A DNA stretch of 64,000 nt from Diphasiastrum complanatum (lineage: Eukaryota; Streptophyta; Lycopodiopsida; Lycopodiales; Lycopodiaceae): positions 10,494,551 to 10,558,550 of the forward strand of contig CM055105.1 of the NCBI GenBank assembly GCA_029204225.1, written 5' to 3'. Of the stretch, positions 1-10,666 are shown piece by piece. Position numbers and translations under genes: made by a program. The notes under the pieces were generated by a model. That model did not search any database. It saw only the letters and a program-made list of their open reading frames with translations, and was not told where the DNA came from. Each line of letters starts with the position of its first letter. Position 1 is the stretch's first letter.

Positions 1-936
1 ATCATCCCAGTATAGATTACATGAGTTGCTCCATCCATGAGACGTATTAGTTGAGCCTCCCAATTACGCTGTCAATTTTCGGTTGTAATAGCTATTCGTG
101 CTTCAATGAAATATAGCAGTAGCTTGCTTTCTATCGGTGTATAACATAGAATGAATGCTTGTTGTGATTGAATGCACTTTCATTGTTGTCTGACTGCGCT
201 TGTATACTCACTCTGATCAGAACACGGACGTCTACGACTACTCAAATTCTGATCAGACGATGGCTGTCGTTGACTCCTGAGGAACTCCCGATATCATACT
301 ACTCTTCCATTTATTTCAGAACTATACTTCACATTGAATTTGATTTCAATAGTACCACGCACAAACCATTTCTAATCTCTTCGGTGGACTGTGCTTTGGA
401 TTGGAAGAGATGGATTGGAAGAGAGTACTATATTTGTATTTTGTATTTCAATGAGTATCATTCAATGTCTCGCTCGTTGGCGGCCTGACGCTCCTCTTAC
501 AGAAGTCGCTATGTTCTGCTCGTTGGCAGACTTTCATGCACAACTGATCTCTCTACTACCCACTGAAGTTGTAGTAATCTATCTTGTATATATCCACCAC
601 GTGGACTTTACCAGACATTATAACTGTGAATTACAAGACAAGTTTACGCTAATCAATCAATTAGCTACCTTGTGTCAACATTGCTTCTGGCGGCTGAGTG
701 TAATAGTATATGCCTCCACACTTGTCTACCAATTGTCAGCTCAAATTGTTTTCCTTCGGTTCGTCTCTTCCTTCTAGGGTGTCTTCGTCATTTGGTTGCA
801 GGGATGAACGTCGAACACTTCGTCTTCAATTCATTAAACACTTCGTAGCTGCAAACGAACACTTTTCCTTCGACCCTCGCTTCGTCTTTGGGGAATGCCA
901 GGGAATGGTTGCATGAGTTCACCATTTCTAACACTC
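1..936. repeat. LTR-derived sequence at the window edge, ending in a copia 3' LTR end
   Basis: No coding capacity can be supported here. Positions 154-275 match 2518-2639 in direct orientation with few differences, marking a duplicated LTR-type segment. The stretch ends at 931-934 with AACA followed by a CTCCCTCTT pyrimidine run. Read on the reverse strand this is a polypurine tract followed by TGTT, the usual start of a 3' LTR. It therefore looks like the 3' LTR of the reverse-strand copia remnant to its right. The outer LTR boundary could not be fixed. Short forward frames in this stretch are chance frames. Confidence 0.5.
154..275 (+). repeat. Direct repeat, copy 1 of 2 (122 bp)
   Basis: Starts AATGCTTGTTGTGATTG and includes a TCTGATCAGACGATGGCT segment. 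It is repeated at 2518-2639 with roughly ten substitutions. The second copy lies inside an LTR that ends at about 2802, so this copy is probably part of a second LTR of the same family, interrupted further downstream. Confidence 0.7.
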
Positions 937-2090
937 CCTCTTAAATGTTGCAACCTTTGTTGTGCTTGTTTAGTCCCATTGCATTTTTTTGTTTTGTGAA
1001 CAATGGTTTGTTGAGCGGCTTCGTGAGGAAATCTGCAGCCATGTCCTTTGATTTTATGTATTGGACTTTCAGCTCTACTTTCGAGATCAGGCTCGAACAT
1101 AATGGTACTTCAGAGGTATATGTTTTGTCTTTGAATGGAAGACAAGATCCCTTCAGATATTGTAGTATTCTTTTTGTGATTTGCCAATGCGCCATGCTAG
1201 GATTCAAAGAAAATTGGCTCAATGCATAGATTGGGAAGGCTAAGTTGGGTCTGGTACAGATTGTGAGGTATATCAGACTACCGATCAAGTTTTGGTATGG
1301 TATATCTGCCATCTTCTATCTCTCTTCATCAATATTTGGGTAGTCCTACTTCGTCAATCTGGCTCCGGGTACCATTGGTGTGGCTTTTTCTTTGTATTCC
1401 ATCATTCGATACTACTTCAGCACCTTTTCCGCCTATTCCGATTGACTCAGATGCATTACTCCTCTGATTCGATCTCTTTTGATCTACTGCTCAAGGCATT
1501 TTGTTGCTTCTCCAAAATCTGTGATTTCATAACTCTCAGAAATCTGACTCTTCATTTCTTTGATCAACGTCAAAGAGTTTCCTATCATTAGGGAGTCATC
1601 TAGAAAAATAGCTAGAATCACAAAGCTTCTTCCTACTTTTTTTATATAGACATTATAGTCTGGTTGTGTAGGAATGAAGTCTAGAGACTTTAGAAGACTG
1701 TCAAGCTTCTTGTACCAAGCTCGTGATGCCTGCTTCAGACCATAAATGCATCGCTATAACCAACAAATATAGTGTCGATTGTCCGAGTCTTCGAATCCTT
1801 CAGGCTACTTCATGAAGATTTCCTCCTCTAGATCTCAATGGAGGAAGGCTGTTTTGACATAAATCTGGTGTATTTCTAGAGTGTACTATGTTGCATATGC
1901 AAGGAGTAGTCAGATACTTGTCATCTTCACCATTGGTGAATAGATATCAAAATAGTCGATATCGTACCTTTGCGTGTAGCTCTTTGCGAGAAGTCTTGCT
2001 TTGTAGCATCCAACAATGTCATTTATGCTGGAAATTAAGCCCATAGGTTCATCCTTGGTGAATCATAACTAAGATAGCCAATTTACTCGA
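937..2090 (-). pseudogene. Degraded Ty1/copia reverse transcriptase-RNase H
   Basis: Reverse-strand reading gives copia pol from the RT palm to the C-terminus. Around 1980-1860 there is an RT segment like YDIDYFDIYSPMVKM; near 1745 the conserved IYGLKQASRAWYKKL; near 1600 an altered catalytic box LDDS (YVDD in active elements). From 1312 to 945 runs NLIGSLIYLTICTRPNLAF and then KDMAADFLTKPLNKPLF, the usual copia RNase H terminus. Most of RNase H is missing: the frame jumps from about 1150 directly to the terminal segment. Several stop codons and frame breaks are present. It is an inactive fragment, closest in the window to the RT piece at 51635-51960. Confidence 0.85.
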
Positions 2091-2099
2091 AGAACATCT

Positions 2100-2802
2100 A
2101 CAACGGGCTTCCGGTTGATCTCTTGCAAAGGGTAACCAATCCTATCATAATTTCAAAGTTCAGATATTAAGTCACAATAACTTCAATTTATTGAAGACTT
2201 GGCCATCTTCAAGAACTTTCGCAAACCTGCATTTAGAACAAGTCTGTAGAAATACATTACTTTTGAGACAGTCTGCAGAAATGAACTATGTTTGAAACAG
2301 TGTTGAGACAGCTTCACAAAATGTTCGCAAATGTTTTAGGATAGTTTCATGACAGTTCAAAAGTTGAACTATTTTAAACACCCTCAATTTTTTTGTGAAA
2401 TGTTTGCGACAGTTCAAAAGTTCAAATATTTTTTAACACCTTCGACTTTGTTCGTGAAAAGTTCGTGAAGAGAGAGAAAAATTCCCAAAGGTCATGTTTT
2501 AAAAACACCTTTGTCTTAATGCTTGTTGTGATTGAATGCACTTTCATTGCTGTCTGACCACGCTTGTATACTCACTCTGATCATAACACAGACGTCTACA
2601 ACTCCTCAGTTTCTGATCAGACGATGGCTATCTTTGACGCTTCAGTTGGAAAATTAGAACACTTAAAGCTGTGATTACATTTAGCATAAGCTGTCTATTA
2701 GACTGTTTTTGCATTCTACAACTGATTAGAACGGGAGAGCTGTTCCGCAATATTCCTGCTCTCTTCTCCGTTCTCGTTCTTCCTATCTCCCTTGCCCCAT
2801 CA
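2100..2802 (+). repeat. Copia-type LTR, forward orientation (5' boundary approximate)
   Basis: The right end is set by CCCCATCA just before a primer-binding site. The sequence includes the 122-bp repeat shared with 154-275 and several TTCGCAAA/TTCGTGAA words that recur in the LTR at 33791-34783, suggesting related families. The left boundary is not clear. No reading frame of note. Confidence 0.5.
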
Positions 2803-2805
2803 GAT

Positions 2806-2817
2806 TGGTATCAAAGC
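2806..2817 (+). other. Primer-binding site, initiator-Met tRNA type
   Basis: TGGTATCAAAGC differs at one base from the standard copia primer site TGGTATCAGAGC and lies 3 bp after the LTR end. It sets the forward orientation of the adjoining LTR and gag. Confidence 0.75.
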
Positions 2818-2869
2818 TTAGTCCAAATAAACCGAGAGATTAAGTTTGTCCTAGTTGTATACAGTTATC

Positions 2870-3190
2870 ATGTCTCATATAGGTAGCTCTTCATCTTCAT
2901 CACTTAGTGAAGCTAGAGTCATTGACAAGTTCAATGGTTCTAACTTCTACATTTGGAAGTTGAAACTTAGAATGATGTTGATAGATAGAGATCTTTGGAA
3001 TGTAGTAGAAGGTGCAAACCTGAAACCAGAAGATGGTGATCAAGCAAAGGCTTGGAAGATCAAAGATCAGAAGGCCTTAGCATGTATCACACTCAATCTA
3101 GCTGACTCCCAAATATCTTACGTTACCACGTGCTAAACCTCTAACGAAGCATTGGACTTTACTACAACATTCTGGAGGATTTCTGACCCT
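2870..3190 (+). pseudogene. Copia gag N-terminal fragment
   Basis: Begins at the ATG of MSHIGSSSSS 53 bp after the primer site. The segment KFNGSNFYIWKLKLRMMLI has the typical gag N-terminus (NYxxWKxxM-like) and is followed by DRDLWNVVEG. A stop codon interrupts the frame at about 3136; gag-like coding (SNEALDF) continues briefly in frame after it. Similarity ends near 3190 where ACCGAGG-rich DNA begins. Downstream gag and pol are absent, so this is a truncated, non-functional element. Confidence 0.75.
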
Positions 3191-3500
3191 ATTACCGAGG
3201 CTTTTATGAAGAGTTTATTTTTGAAAAAATACCACAACCCTCGGCATACACCGTGAAGTATACCTCGGAACAAGATCCTCACTAATTGGCTCGGTAATCG
3301 AGGCTTCTTCACCTCATTTTTGCGTTGTTTATAGAACGGGTATACCGAGGGGTATATTGAGGGCCCTTGGTATATTCCTCCCAAACAAGCTATTGGCGAC
3401 ATGCCGTTTTCGAGGATTATACTGAGGGCCATCCGTTGGTATATCTCTATCAAAAGTTCACCCTAAACCGAGGGTAGAAATTCAGAAAAGATAAATAATG
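3190..3500. repeat. Segment with repeated ACCGAGG/CCTCGGT words, possibly DNA-transposon subterminal repeats
   Basis: At least eight ACCGAGG, CCTCGG or close variants occur in both orientations in about 300 bp. A second cluster is at 19915-20010. Dense short subterminal repeats of this kind are typical of CACTA-type DNA transposons. No terminal CACTA motif, target duplication or transposase was seen, so the class is a guess. Confidence 0.35.
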
Positions 3501-3589
3501 GGCAAAATGGAGCCAGTTTACTGGCTCCATTCTGCCCTAAAAATGGACGCCATCTATAAAGTCCTCAATCCAAGGATCCTATTCTAAGC

Positions 3590-3844
3590 ATGCCAAACAC
3601 AAGCAACACAAGGGAACCTGATGGTGGACAAACTAACCCAGCCAACCTAGATCGAATGGATCCAGCCCCCAAGCTATGGATCAATCACTTAGAGAGGAAT
3701 GAGGCATCACACCAACAGCATCCCGCCACTGGTCATGCTGTCAAGCATACACTAGTGAGAGCCCAAAAGGTATATTGTGGAGAGACTTACAAAATGGGCA
3801 TGAAAAGAACCTTGGCCACCACTGCCCAGGTGCGAGGGCCCTGA
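3590..3844 (+). CDS. Small open frame, function not recognised
   Basis: An 84-codon frame starting MPNTSNTREPDG, rich in N, T and H, with no motif, signal peptide or membrane segment. It lies just left of a short LTR (3913-4146). It may be chance, or a fragment of an older element. No family is recognised and expression cannot be judged. I include it only because it is the sole sizeable frame between 3200 and 4150. Confidence 0.15.
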   Translation: MPNTSNTREPDGGQTNPANLDRMDPAPKLWINHLERNEASHQQHPATGHAVKHTLVRAQKVYCGETYKMGMKRTLATTAQVRGP

Positions 3845-3912
3845 CGTCTCCATTTGCTTCTTAGTTGTCTCTCTTTGTTGCTTGAAATGATCTGGATCTT
3901 CTTTGCAAACTG

Positions 3913-4146
3913 TTAGAAACCATTGATAAACTTGTTACTCTTTACGATTTACTATTGACAACTGTTACCAATTGTAAGTAGTTGTAGGCTAGTCTATAGT
4001 CAACTACTAGTTTTCTCTTTCTGTATATTCAGGGTTTATTGTACTCTCTTTTATTCAGTGTGATACAATGTGATGGTGTGTTCTTCCTCTTTCTCTTGGT
4101 GATTGCTTATGGTGATTGATTGATAGTGCTCATCAGATTATTAACA
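3913..4146 (+). repeat. Short copia 5' LTR (234 bp)
   Basis: Starts TGTTAGAAACC and ends ATTATTAACA, with matching TGTTA/TAACA inverted ends, and is followed directly by a primer-binding site. The length suits a small-LTR copia lineage. It is the 5' LTR of the element whose leader continues to 5214 and resumes at 11529. Confidence 0.75.
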
Positions 4147-4158
4147 TGGTATGAGAGC
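4147..4158 (+). other. Primer-binding site of the short-LTR copia element
   Basis: TGGTATGAGAGC abuts the LTR and differs by one base from the initiator-Met copia primer site TGGTATCAGAGC. Confidence 0.75.
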
Positions 4159-5214
4159 CTGATAGTCCTGCATGCCTGATTAGTGGATACAGCTTGTCAC
4201 AGGCTCCGCAATGAAGTGAAAAAGTCCTTCACAGGAGGTGAAAGCTTGGAGAGGCAAAAGTTGGAAGAGATCCTTCCTTGGTGCATCTTGCAGATTTTGG
4301 AGCTTAGAATCATCAATGGGGAACGAAGACATAGTCCCGGAGGCATTAGAAAGGCCAGGGTAGCATCAAACAAATTGAAAATCTATTGAGTTGGGAGATT
4401 TTTACAATACTTCCAAGTTTTGTGTGAAAAGTGCCATTTGTGAGAGTGTTTTGCCAAAAAATTCCTCATTGCCATTCACAGTTATGAAGCATTTAGGAAC
4501 TGAGAAACTGTGATTTCATTGAATTTTTGGCCTACTTTTGTGATTTTGTGTGAAACTTGTGCAAGCAAGTAGAATAGGTCTGGAAAACTCAGTATCCTCC
4601 ATCATTTTCAGTGAGAGTAGTGTTGGGAGGTAGCCAAATGCAAGGAGAGTTGGATTTGTAACTCATTGCATCAAAAATCACGAATTTTGGTGGAGATTTG
4701 AGTGAAAAACAGAGTTTTTTGGTTGGAAAACAATGTTTTGCAGGTTTGCTGACTGCATTCGATTATTGAAAAGGTGCTAAATAGGTTTGAAATGCGACAC
4801 ACAGACCCAAAACGCCAGTTTAGAGGCTCGAAATGCCATCCAAGAGACCCGAAACGTCCTGCAGGTGTTCGAAACGTTGCACAAACTATCCAAAACGCGG
4901 CTTCTTTGACCCGAAACACCGGATTTAAGGGCGTAATGCCAGTCCTGCAGTCCGAAACGCGCGAGGGGAGGGTCCACTGGTCGCACGCCAAACTGTTTTA
5001 AAACACCTAGCGTCTCCAAGGGTGGGTCCCCTTGCAAACGCAGATGAGTAAGAGCGCATGATCAGATGAATGCCATGTGGCAAAGAAAAAGGAAAAGTTG
5101 ATTTGCACCACAGATCTTTCACAGATCCGACGGCCAGGAATTTTTTGAAGTTTTCCTTCACTTTTCTTCAACTTCAAATGAATTCCTCTTAACTTTGGTA
5201 CTGGGCCACTTTTG
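4159..5214 (+). other. Leader of the short-LTR copia element (left part)
   Basis: About 1.05 kb between the primer site and the insertion point of the young copia element. No coding is supported. At 4775-4990 there is a run of short phrases built on CGAAACGC and CGAAATGC words, a degenerate tandem repeat. The leader is cut at 5214 and resumes at 11529 with TTTTG duplicated. Confidence 0.55.
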
Positions 5215-6076
5215 TGTTGAAAATTGTCACTTCTCACTTGACATTGGTTCATGTAAATATTGATCAAACATTAGAATATGTTGATGATATGATTTCACAC
5301 GTGTGGAGCATGTTCCCATGTGTGAAAGGATGTACTTTTCATGTTTGTATATATCCAAATTGATTTTGTATCATTCTAGTTAGTGTGAACATGAAATGAC
5401 TAGTTTTTAGTCAAGTTGACTAGTCACCTACAAATTAGCTTTTCCTTGCATGTGCATGAGTAAATGCTCCCACATGGCAAGTGGATGTTCACATGTGTGT
5501 ATAGAGTACTAGAAGATAAGAGTTGACCATTTTCCTTAGATCCTATTTTGTAGGGAATATTCCTATATTCTAGGAGACTAGCTTTTTGGATTTTAGTCAT
5601 ATTCTAGAAGGTCAACTATTGGATAAGGATCAAGGATGGATCAAATGGATAGATATGAGTGATGTGGCACTCTTCACACGTGTGAAGGCCTGCTGGACTG
5701 TACCAGACTCATGGATGTACTTGATCCATAAAAGGATCATCATTTTGCTAAGAAAATAGATGAGACTTTTGCACTCTACACTTTTGTGAGATTTCTAGTC
5801 ATTTGTCTTGTGATTTTTATGCATGATTGCTATCTAGTATCATTGTACTTGTTGTTTCAGGTGCAGGCCGTACAGTGGACAGTACTCCACACGTGTGAAG
5901 CCGCTCTCACTAAAAAATGATGTGTTGATCCATTGCTCTTGCTTAAATCCAAGTGTAGTGAATCTAGATCAAGATCTAATGTGTAGAACTTGATAGATTC
6001 ATTGATTAAGCAACCAATAACTCTCTATAATTGTAAAGTACAATCATTATTGTCCTAAAAACTGTAAAATTTATCA
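5215..6076 (+). repeat. 5' LTR of the young copia element
   Basis: Begins TGTTGAAAATTGTC and ends AAAATTTATCA. It contains three copies of the palindrome CACACGTGTG (5296, 5675, 5888), each with a G-box core CACGTG, plus CCCATGTGTG and CACATGTGTG variants. These are candidate transcription-factor sites. I did not fix a TATA box. Confidence 0.95.
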
Positions 6077-6088
6077 TGGTATCAGAGC
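6077..6088 (+). other. Primer-binding site, initiator-Met tRNA
   Basis: TGGTATCAGAGC, immediately after the LTR, is the exact plant copia primer site complementary to the 3' end of initiator methionine tRNA. Confidence 0.95.
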
Positions 6089-6672
6089 TAAGTAAGAGAG
6101 TGATCATTGAATCATAAATCTTGTAAAGATCATTGGCAAAATTTGTTTTTTGGCCAATACTAGTGAGGGCGAGTTCTTCTAGAGTGATAGCTTGTAATCA
6201 TTTGGATCAAAACGACTTGGAGGCTGTGTATGTACTTTTCACACGTGTGAAACCGTACAGCAACTTTCAATTCAAGTTACTTTGTGTTTTTTGGTCCCAA
6301 AATCACAATACTAGTTCATTTTTGGTGCTTTTTGAAGCATAGTATTGATCTAGATTCATTCTAACTAATGCCTATGACCAAATAGTGTTTTGGATCATTG
6401 AAGCATTTCTTTTTAGAGTCTAAGATCAGATCTAAGAGGCTGATTTGTTCAGATCCTTAGTTGAAGTGAAATCTCTAAGAAAAGTGTAAAGCAATTTTTT
6501 TTTGTGAGAGTGAAAGCTAGAAATTTTTGGTAAGATCTTTGAGTATCATTCAAGCTTGTGTGTTAGTTTGATAGAGACAAGCCTATAGGCATTCTAGTAA
6601 GCTTTAGGCCACTTCATAGATCTTTTAAAATTCAAAAATCTTTGTGATTTTTAAAAGAGCATTCATTCTAAA
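6089..6672 (+). other. Leader of the young copia element
   Basis: About 585 bp of untranslated leader before the gag-pol start. A fourth CACACGTGTG palindrome is at 6240-6249. The chance frame at 6133-6342 has no support. Confidence 0.7.
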
Positions 6673-9600
6673 ATGTCATCCATGGGTGGATATTTGATGG
6701 AATCAAGTGAGAGACTCACTTCCACAAATTATTCCATTTGGAAAGTGAGAATGGAATCACTCCTAGTGATCCATGATCTATATGACATAGTTCAAGGAGT
6801 AGAGGAAGAGCCTCAAACTCCCCAAGAACAAGCCAAATACAAGAAGAGAGCAAGATTAGCTCTACATTGCATAAAGTTAAATGTATGCAATGACCTCTTG
6901 AAAGAGGTGTCTTCTTGTACCTCATCCAAAGAGGCTTGGGATTCATTAAAGAGCATTTATGAATCCAACAATACTTCAAGAATCCTCATGCTAAGAAATC
7001 AAGTTTTCCAAAGCATGAAAGGAAGTGGAGAGAGTGGACAAGAGTATGTTCTTAGGATCAAATCTCTTAACAAGGAGTTAAGTGCAATAGGAGAGAAGAT
7101 CCAAGATCAAGAACTAGTACAAATCATTTTGAATGGTCTAAGTGATGAGTTTACCAACTTAGTCCAATCATTTGCCATTCAAGACTCTCTTCCATCCATT
7201 GAAAAGTTGCACAATGTTCTTGTGGCCGAGGAGAGTAGGCTTCTACACCTCAAGACAAGAATGGATAGCATGTCACTTAATGGAGGAGAGGAGAAAGCTA
7301 ACTTTACATCTAAAGGCAAGAAAAAGCAAAATCCATTCAAGAAAAATCAAGGCAAGGAGGCCGAGATGAAGAATGGAGGATCTACCTCCAAAGGCAAAGT
7401 GAAGAACAAGGCAAAACTAAAGTGTTTCTTTTGTGGAAAGAAAGGACACTTTGCCTCAGAATGCTACTTGAAGAAGAATCAACAAGCCAAAGGAGATCAA
7501 GGGAACATTGCTCAAGAGGAAGAATATGAGGATGGATTCAACACATCCTTAATGGTTGCATCTACACCAACTTCAAGTCAAGACACATGGTGGATAGATA
7601 GTGGGGCTAGTTCCCACATGTCCTTTAACAAGCATTATTTTTCTACTCTTCTATCTTGTAATGACTCTAAGAAGTCAATATACACTGCTAGTGATCAAGC
7701 ATGCAAGATAGATGGCATAGGATCTATACCTCTTTGTTTAGGCACATCTAAAAGGATAGATCTAGATAATGTTTTGTATGTTCCTACCATTTCAAGAAAC
7801 TTGCTTAGTGTAGGACAATTAATGGACAATGGACTAGATGTACATTTCAAGAATGGAGTTTGTTCCATCTTGAAAAATGATAAGTGCATAGCTAGTGGCA
7901 TTAAGCAAGGTAGACTTTTCAAGTTGGATGCTAATGTTGCAAGTGAAAGTGTGAACTTGGCTAGGGAGGAGCTAACTCAAGTGGAGCTTTGGCATAAGAG
8001 ATTAGGCCATCCTAATCTTCAATCTATGGAGTCAATGGCAAGCAAGGAACTAGCTCTCGGCCTACCAAGAGCTTTCAAGAAGTGTGGAAAAATGTGTGAG
8101 GCATGTGGCCTTGCAAAGTCACACAAATCTTCTTACAAGAAATCTTCATCAAGATCTCTCTCTCCCTTGGATCTCATACATTCTGATGTACATAGTTTTT
8201 CACATGCAAGTAATGGAGGTGCCTTGATGTATGTAACTTTTATAGATGATTGTACTAGATTCACATGGATTGAGTTACTATCAAAGAAAAATCTTGTTTA
8301 TGAAGCTTTCATTAAGTTCAAGTCTCTAGTAGAGAAACAACTTAGTACTTCTATCAAAGCACTAAGATGTGATAATGGAGGAGAGTACACCTCCAATAAA
8401 ATGAAAGACTTTTGTGAGATCAATGGTATTAAGTTACAATACACTTGTTCCTACACCCCTCAACAAAATGGGGTGGCCGAGAGGAAAAATAGGAGTCTAT
8501 GTGAGTGTGCAAAGTCCTTGAGGCTTGATGCATCACTTCCCATCTCATTTTGGGGAGAAGCCATAACATGTGCTAATTATTTGTGTAATAGACTTCCTAG
8601 TAGTGCTATAGATGGGATCTCACCTTATCAAGCCTTGTTTGATAAGAAACCCAATGTAAAATATTTGAAGATCTTTGGATGTACTTGTTATGTACACATT
8701 CCTTTGGAGACTAGAAGGAAAGAAGATGCTACCTCCTTCAAAGGAATCCTTGTTGGCTATGGAGAAAATAGCAAGGGATATAGGATATATGATCCTACAT
8801 CCAAGAAAGTAAAGGTAAGCAAGGATGTACTTTTTGATGAGTCACAATTTGCTAAGAGCTTGTCAAATGGATCTAACCCATTGTGCATTGAAGATCTTGA
8901 CAAATCCGAGGAGGATCTTGACAAACCCGAGGAGGATCATGACAAACCCGAGGATGGAGATTTGGATCCAAGTCAAAAGGGGCCAAGAAGATCATCAAGG
9001 AGCAAGGCCGAGCCCTCAAGGCTTACCTATGTGGACAAGGGAAAGCAAAAGGAAGGCTCTACATCTTCTACCTCTTACTCTTTTTTAGCTACATTGATTG
9101 AAGAACCATCATCTTTTGAAGAAGCATGTAAATCTAAAGTTTGGAGAGATGCAATGCAAGTAGAGTATGATGCATTAGAAGAAAATCATACTTGGAATCT
9201 TGTAAATCTTCCAAGAGGAAAGAAACCACTTGCATGTAAGTGGATTTATAGAATTAAGTACAATCAAGATGGATCTATTAGTAAATACAAAGCTAGGCTT
9301 GTTGCTAAGGGATTTCTTCAAATAAAAGGATTGGATTATGAAGAAACATTTGCACCTGTAGCTAAGCTTGTAACTATTAGATTAATCATTTGCATTGCTA
9401 CTTTGTTCAAATGGGATCTCTACCAAATGGATGTGACAAATGCCTTCTTGAATGGCTTCTTAGAAGAGGAAATCTACATGATGCAACCCGAGGGCTTCAT
9501 CAAGATTGGTGAGGAGCAAAAGGTGTGCTACTTAAGGAAGAGCCTATATGGCTTGAAGCAAGCACCTAGAGCTTGGTACTCTAGGTTGCATGATTTTCTC

Positions 9601-10653
9601 TATTCCCTTGGCTTTGTACTAAGTGCTTATGAACCTTCTTTATATTTCAAATGTAATGAAGGAAAGATCATCATTTTGGTTCTTTATGTTGATGACATCA
9701 TTATGACAGGAAATGATGATGATGGCATAGGCAAAGTAAAAGTTGACTTATCTAGTGAGTTCAAGATGGTAGATCTAGGCTTCCTAAAGTTTATACTTGG
9801 GATAGAAGTGTCTAGAAGTAGCAATTGTACTTTCATAAGTCAATCTAAGTATGCTACTTCCATTCTTGAAAGATTTGGTATGAAATATTGTAAGGGGATT
9901 GACACCCCTATGGAGCATGTTGTGAAAGCAACTAATGAAGGTGATGAAGCATCCTTTGAGGACATCACTCTCTTTAGGAAGCTTATAGGCTCTCTAATCT
10001 ATTTAACCATCACTAGACCTGACTTAAGTTTTTGTGTAAGCAAGTTGAGTCAAAGTATGCAAGCTCCTTTAATTCATCATTGGAAAAGTGCCAAGAGAGT
10101 ACTTAGATATGTTTCTAGTACTAGATTTTTTGGTATACTTTATGAAGGATCTAACTTGCACTTGAGAGCCTACTCGGATTCAGATTTTGCAGGTGACAAG
10201 ATGGATAGGAAGTCCATTAGTGCATTTGCAACATTTCTTTGTGGAGGAGTGATATCTTGGCTTTCCAAAAAGCAAGATACAATCTCACTATCTTCTTGTG
10301 AAGCCGAGTACAAGGCATTGACTTCAACAACCAAAGAGCTCTTATGGCTAAGAAGACTCTTGATGGAACTACATGTGCTAGAGGCCGAGGAGATCCCTTA
10401 CATATTTTGTGACAATCAAGCTTCTCAACAAATTGCTTCAAATCCTATCTTCCATGCTAGAACAAAGCATATTGAGATAGCTCACCACTTTGTGAGGGAG
10501 AAGGTACAATCCAAGGAAGTGCAACTACATCATGTACCATCATCCGAATGCATAGCTGATATCTTAACCAAACCATTGTCCAAAGATCCATTTTTTAAGT
10601 TAAGATATGCTCTTGGAATTGTAGATAGATGTACACTAGATTTGCCAAGTTAG
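6673..10653 (+). CDS. Gag-Pol polyprotein of the young copia element
   Basis: A single uninterrupted frame of 1326 codons, the usual plant copia length. Gag spans about residues 1-270 and ends in the zinc knuckle CFFCGKKGHFASEC (from C251). The aspartic protease motif WWIDSGASSHM has catalytic D309. The GAG-pre-integrase motif LWHKRLGHPN is near 440. Integrase has D505, D567 and E603, a DD35E triad. A charged linker near 742-765 repeats an EEDLDKP unit. Reverse transcriptase has D920 in QMDVTNAFLNG and YVDD at 1005-1008. RNase H has D1169 or D1171, E1210 and D1247, and the terminus ADILTKPLS. All catalytic residues are present. The start ATG (MSSMGGYLMES) is the first in the open frame and precedes the conserved TNYSIWKVRM gag segment. 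The product would form virus-like particles and carry out reverse transcription and integration. Confidence 0.96.
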   Translation: MSSMGGYLMESSERLTSTNYSIWKVRMESLLVIHDLYDIVQGVEEEPQTPQEQAKYKKRARLALHCIKLNVCNDLLKEVSSCTSSKEAWDSLKSIYESNNTSRILMLRNQVFQSMKGSGESGQEYVLRIKSLNKELSAIGEKIQDQELVQIILNGLSDEFTNLVQSFAIQDSLPSIEKLHNVLVAEESRLLHLKTRMDSMSLNGGEEKANFTSKGKKKQNPFKKNQGKEAEMKNGGSTSKGKVKNKAKLKCFFCGKKGHFASECYLKKNQQAKGDQGNIAQEEEYEDGFNTSLMVASTPTSSQDTWWIDSGASSHMSFNKHYFSTLLSCNDSKKSIYTASDQACKIDGIGSIPLCLGTSKRIDLDNVLYVPTISRNLLSVGQLMDNGLDVHFKNGVCSILKNDKCIASGIKQGRLFKLDANVASESVNLAREELTQVELWHKRLGHPNLQSMESMASKELALGLPRAFKKCGKMCEACGLAKSHKSSYKKSSSRSLSPLDLIHSDVHSFSHASNGGALMYVTFIDDCTRFTWIELLSKKNLVYEAFIKFKSLVEKQLSTSIKALRCDNGGEYTSNKMKDFCEINGIKLQYTCSYTPQQNGVAERKNRSLCECAKSLRLDASLPISFWGEAITCANYLCNRLPSSAIDGISPYQALFDKKPNVKYLKIFGCTCYVHIPLETRRKEDATSFKGILVGYGENSKGYRIYDPTSKKVKVSKDVLFDESQFAKSLSNGSNPLCIEDLDKSEEDLDKPEEDHDKPEDGDLDPSQKGPRRSSRSKAEPSRLTYVDKGKQKEGSTSSTSYSFLATLIEEPSSFEEACKSKVWRDAMQVEYDALEENHTWNLVNLPRGKKPLACKWIYRIKYNQDGSISKYKARLVAKGFLQIKGLDYEETFAPVAKLVTIRLIICIATLFKWDLYQMDVTNAFLNGFLEEEIYMMQPEGFIKIGEEQKVCYLRKSLYGLKQAPRAWYSRLHDFLYSLGFVLSAYEPSLYFKCNEGKIIILVLYVDDIIMTGNDDDGIGKVKVDLSSEFKMVDLGFLKFILGIEVSRSSNCTFISQSKYATSILERFGMKYCKGIDTPMEHVVKATNEGDEASFEDITLFRKLIGSLIYLTITRPDLSFCVSKLSQSMQAPLIHHWKSAKRVLRYVSSTRFFGILYEGSNLHLRAYSDSDFAGDKMDRKSISAFATFLCGGVISWLSKKQDTISLSSCEAEYKALTSTTKELLWLRRLLMELHVLEAEEIPYIFCDNQASQQIASNPIFHARTKHIEIAHHFVREKVQSKEVQLHHVPSSECIADILTKPLSKDPFFKLRYALGIVDRCTLDLPS

Positions 10654-10666
10654 AAGTGAGGAGGAG
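10652..10666 (+). other. Polypurine tract
   Basis: AGAAGTGAGGAGGAG lies directly before the 3' LTR and overlaps the gag-pol stop codon region. It primes plus-strand synthesis. Confidence 0.9.

Noticed and set aside
4671-5267. Several overlapping frames on both strands
   Set aside because: They fall in a degenerate CGAAACGC repeat within a retroelement leader and cross into the young LTR; no motif supports them.
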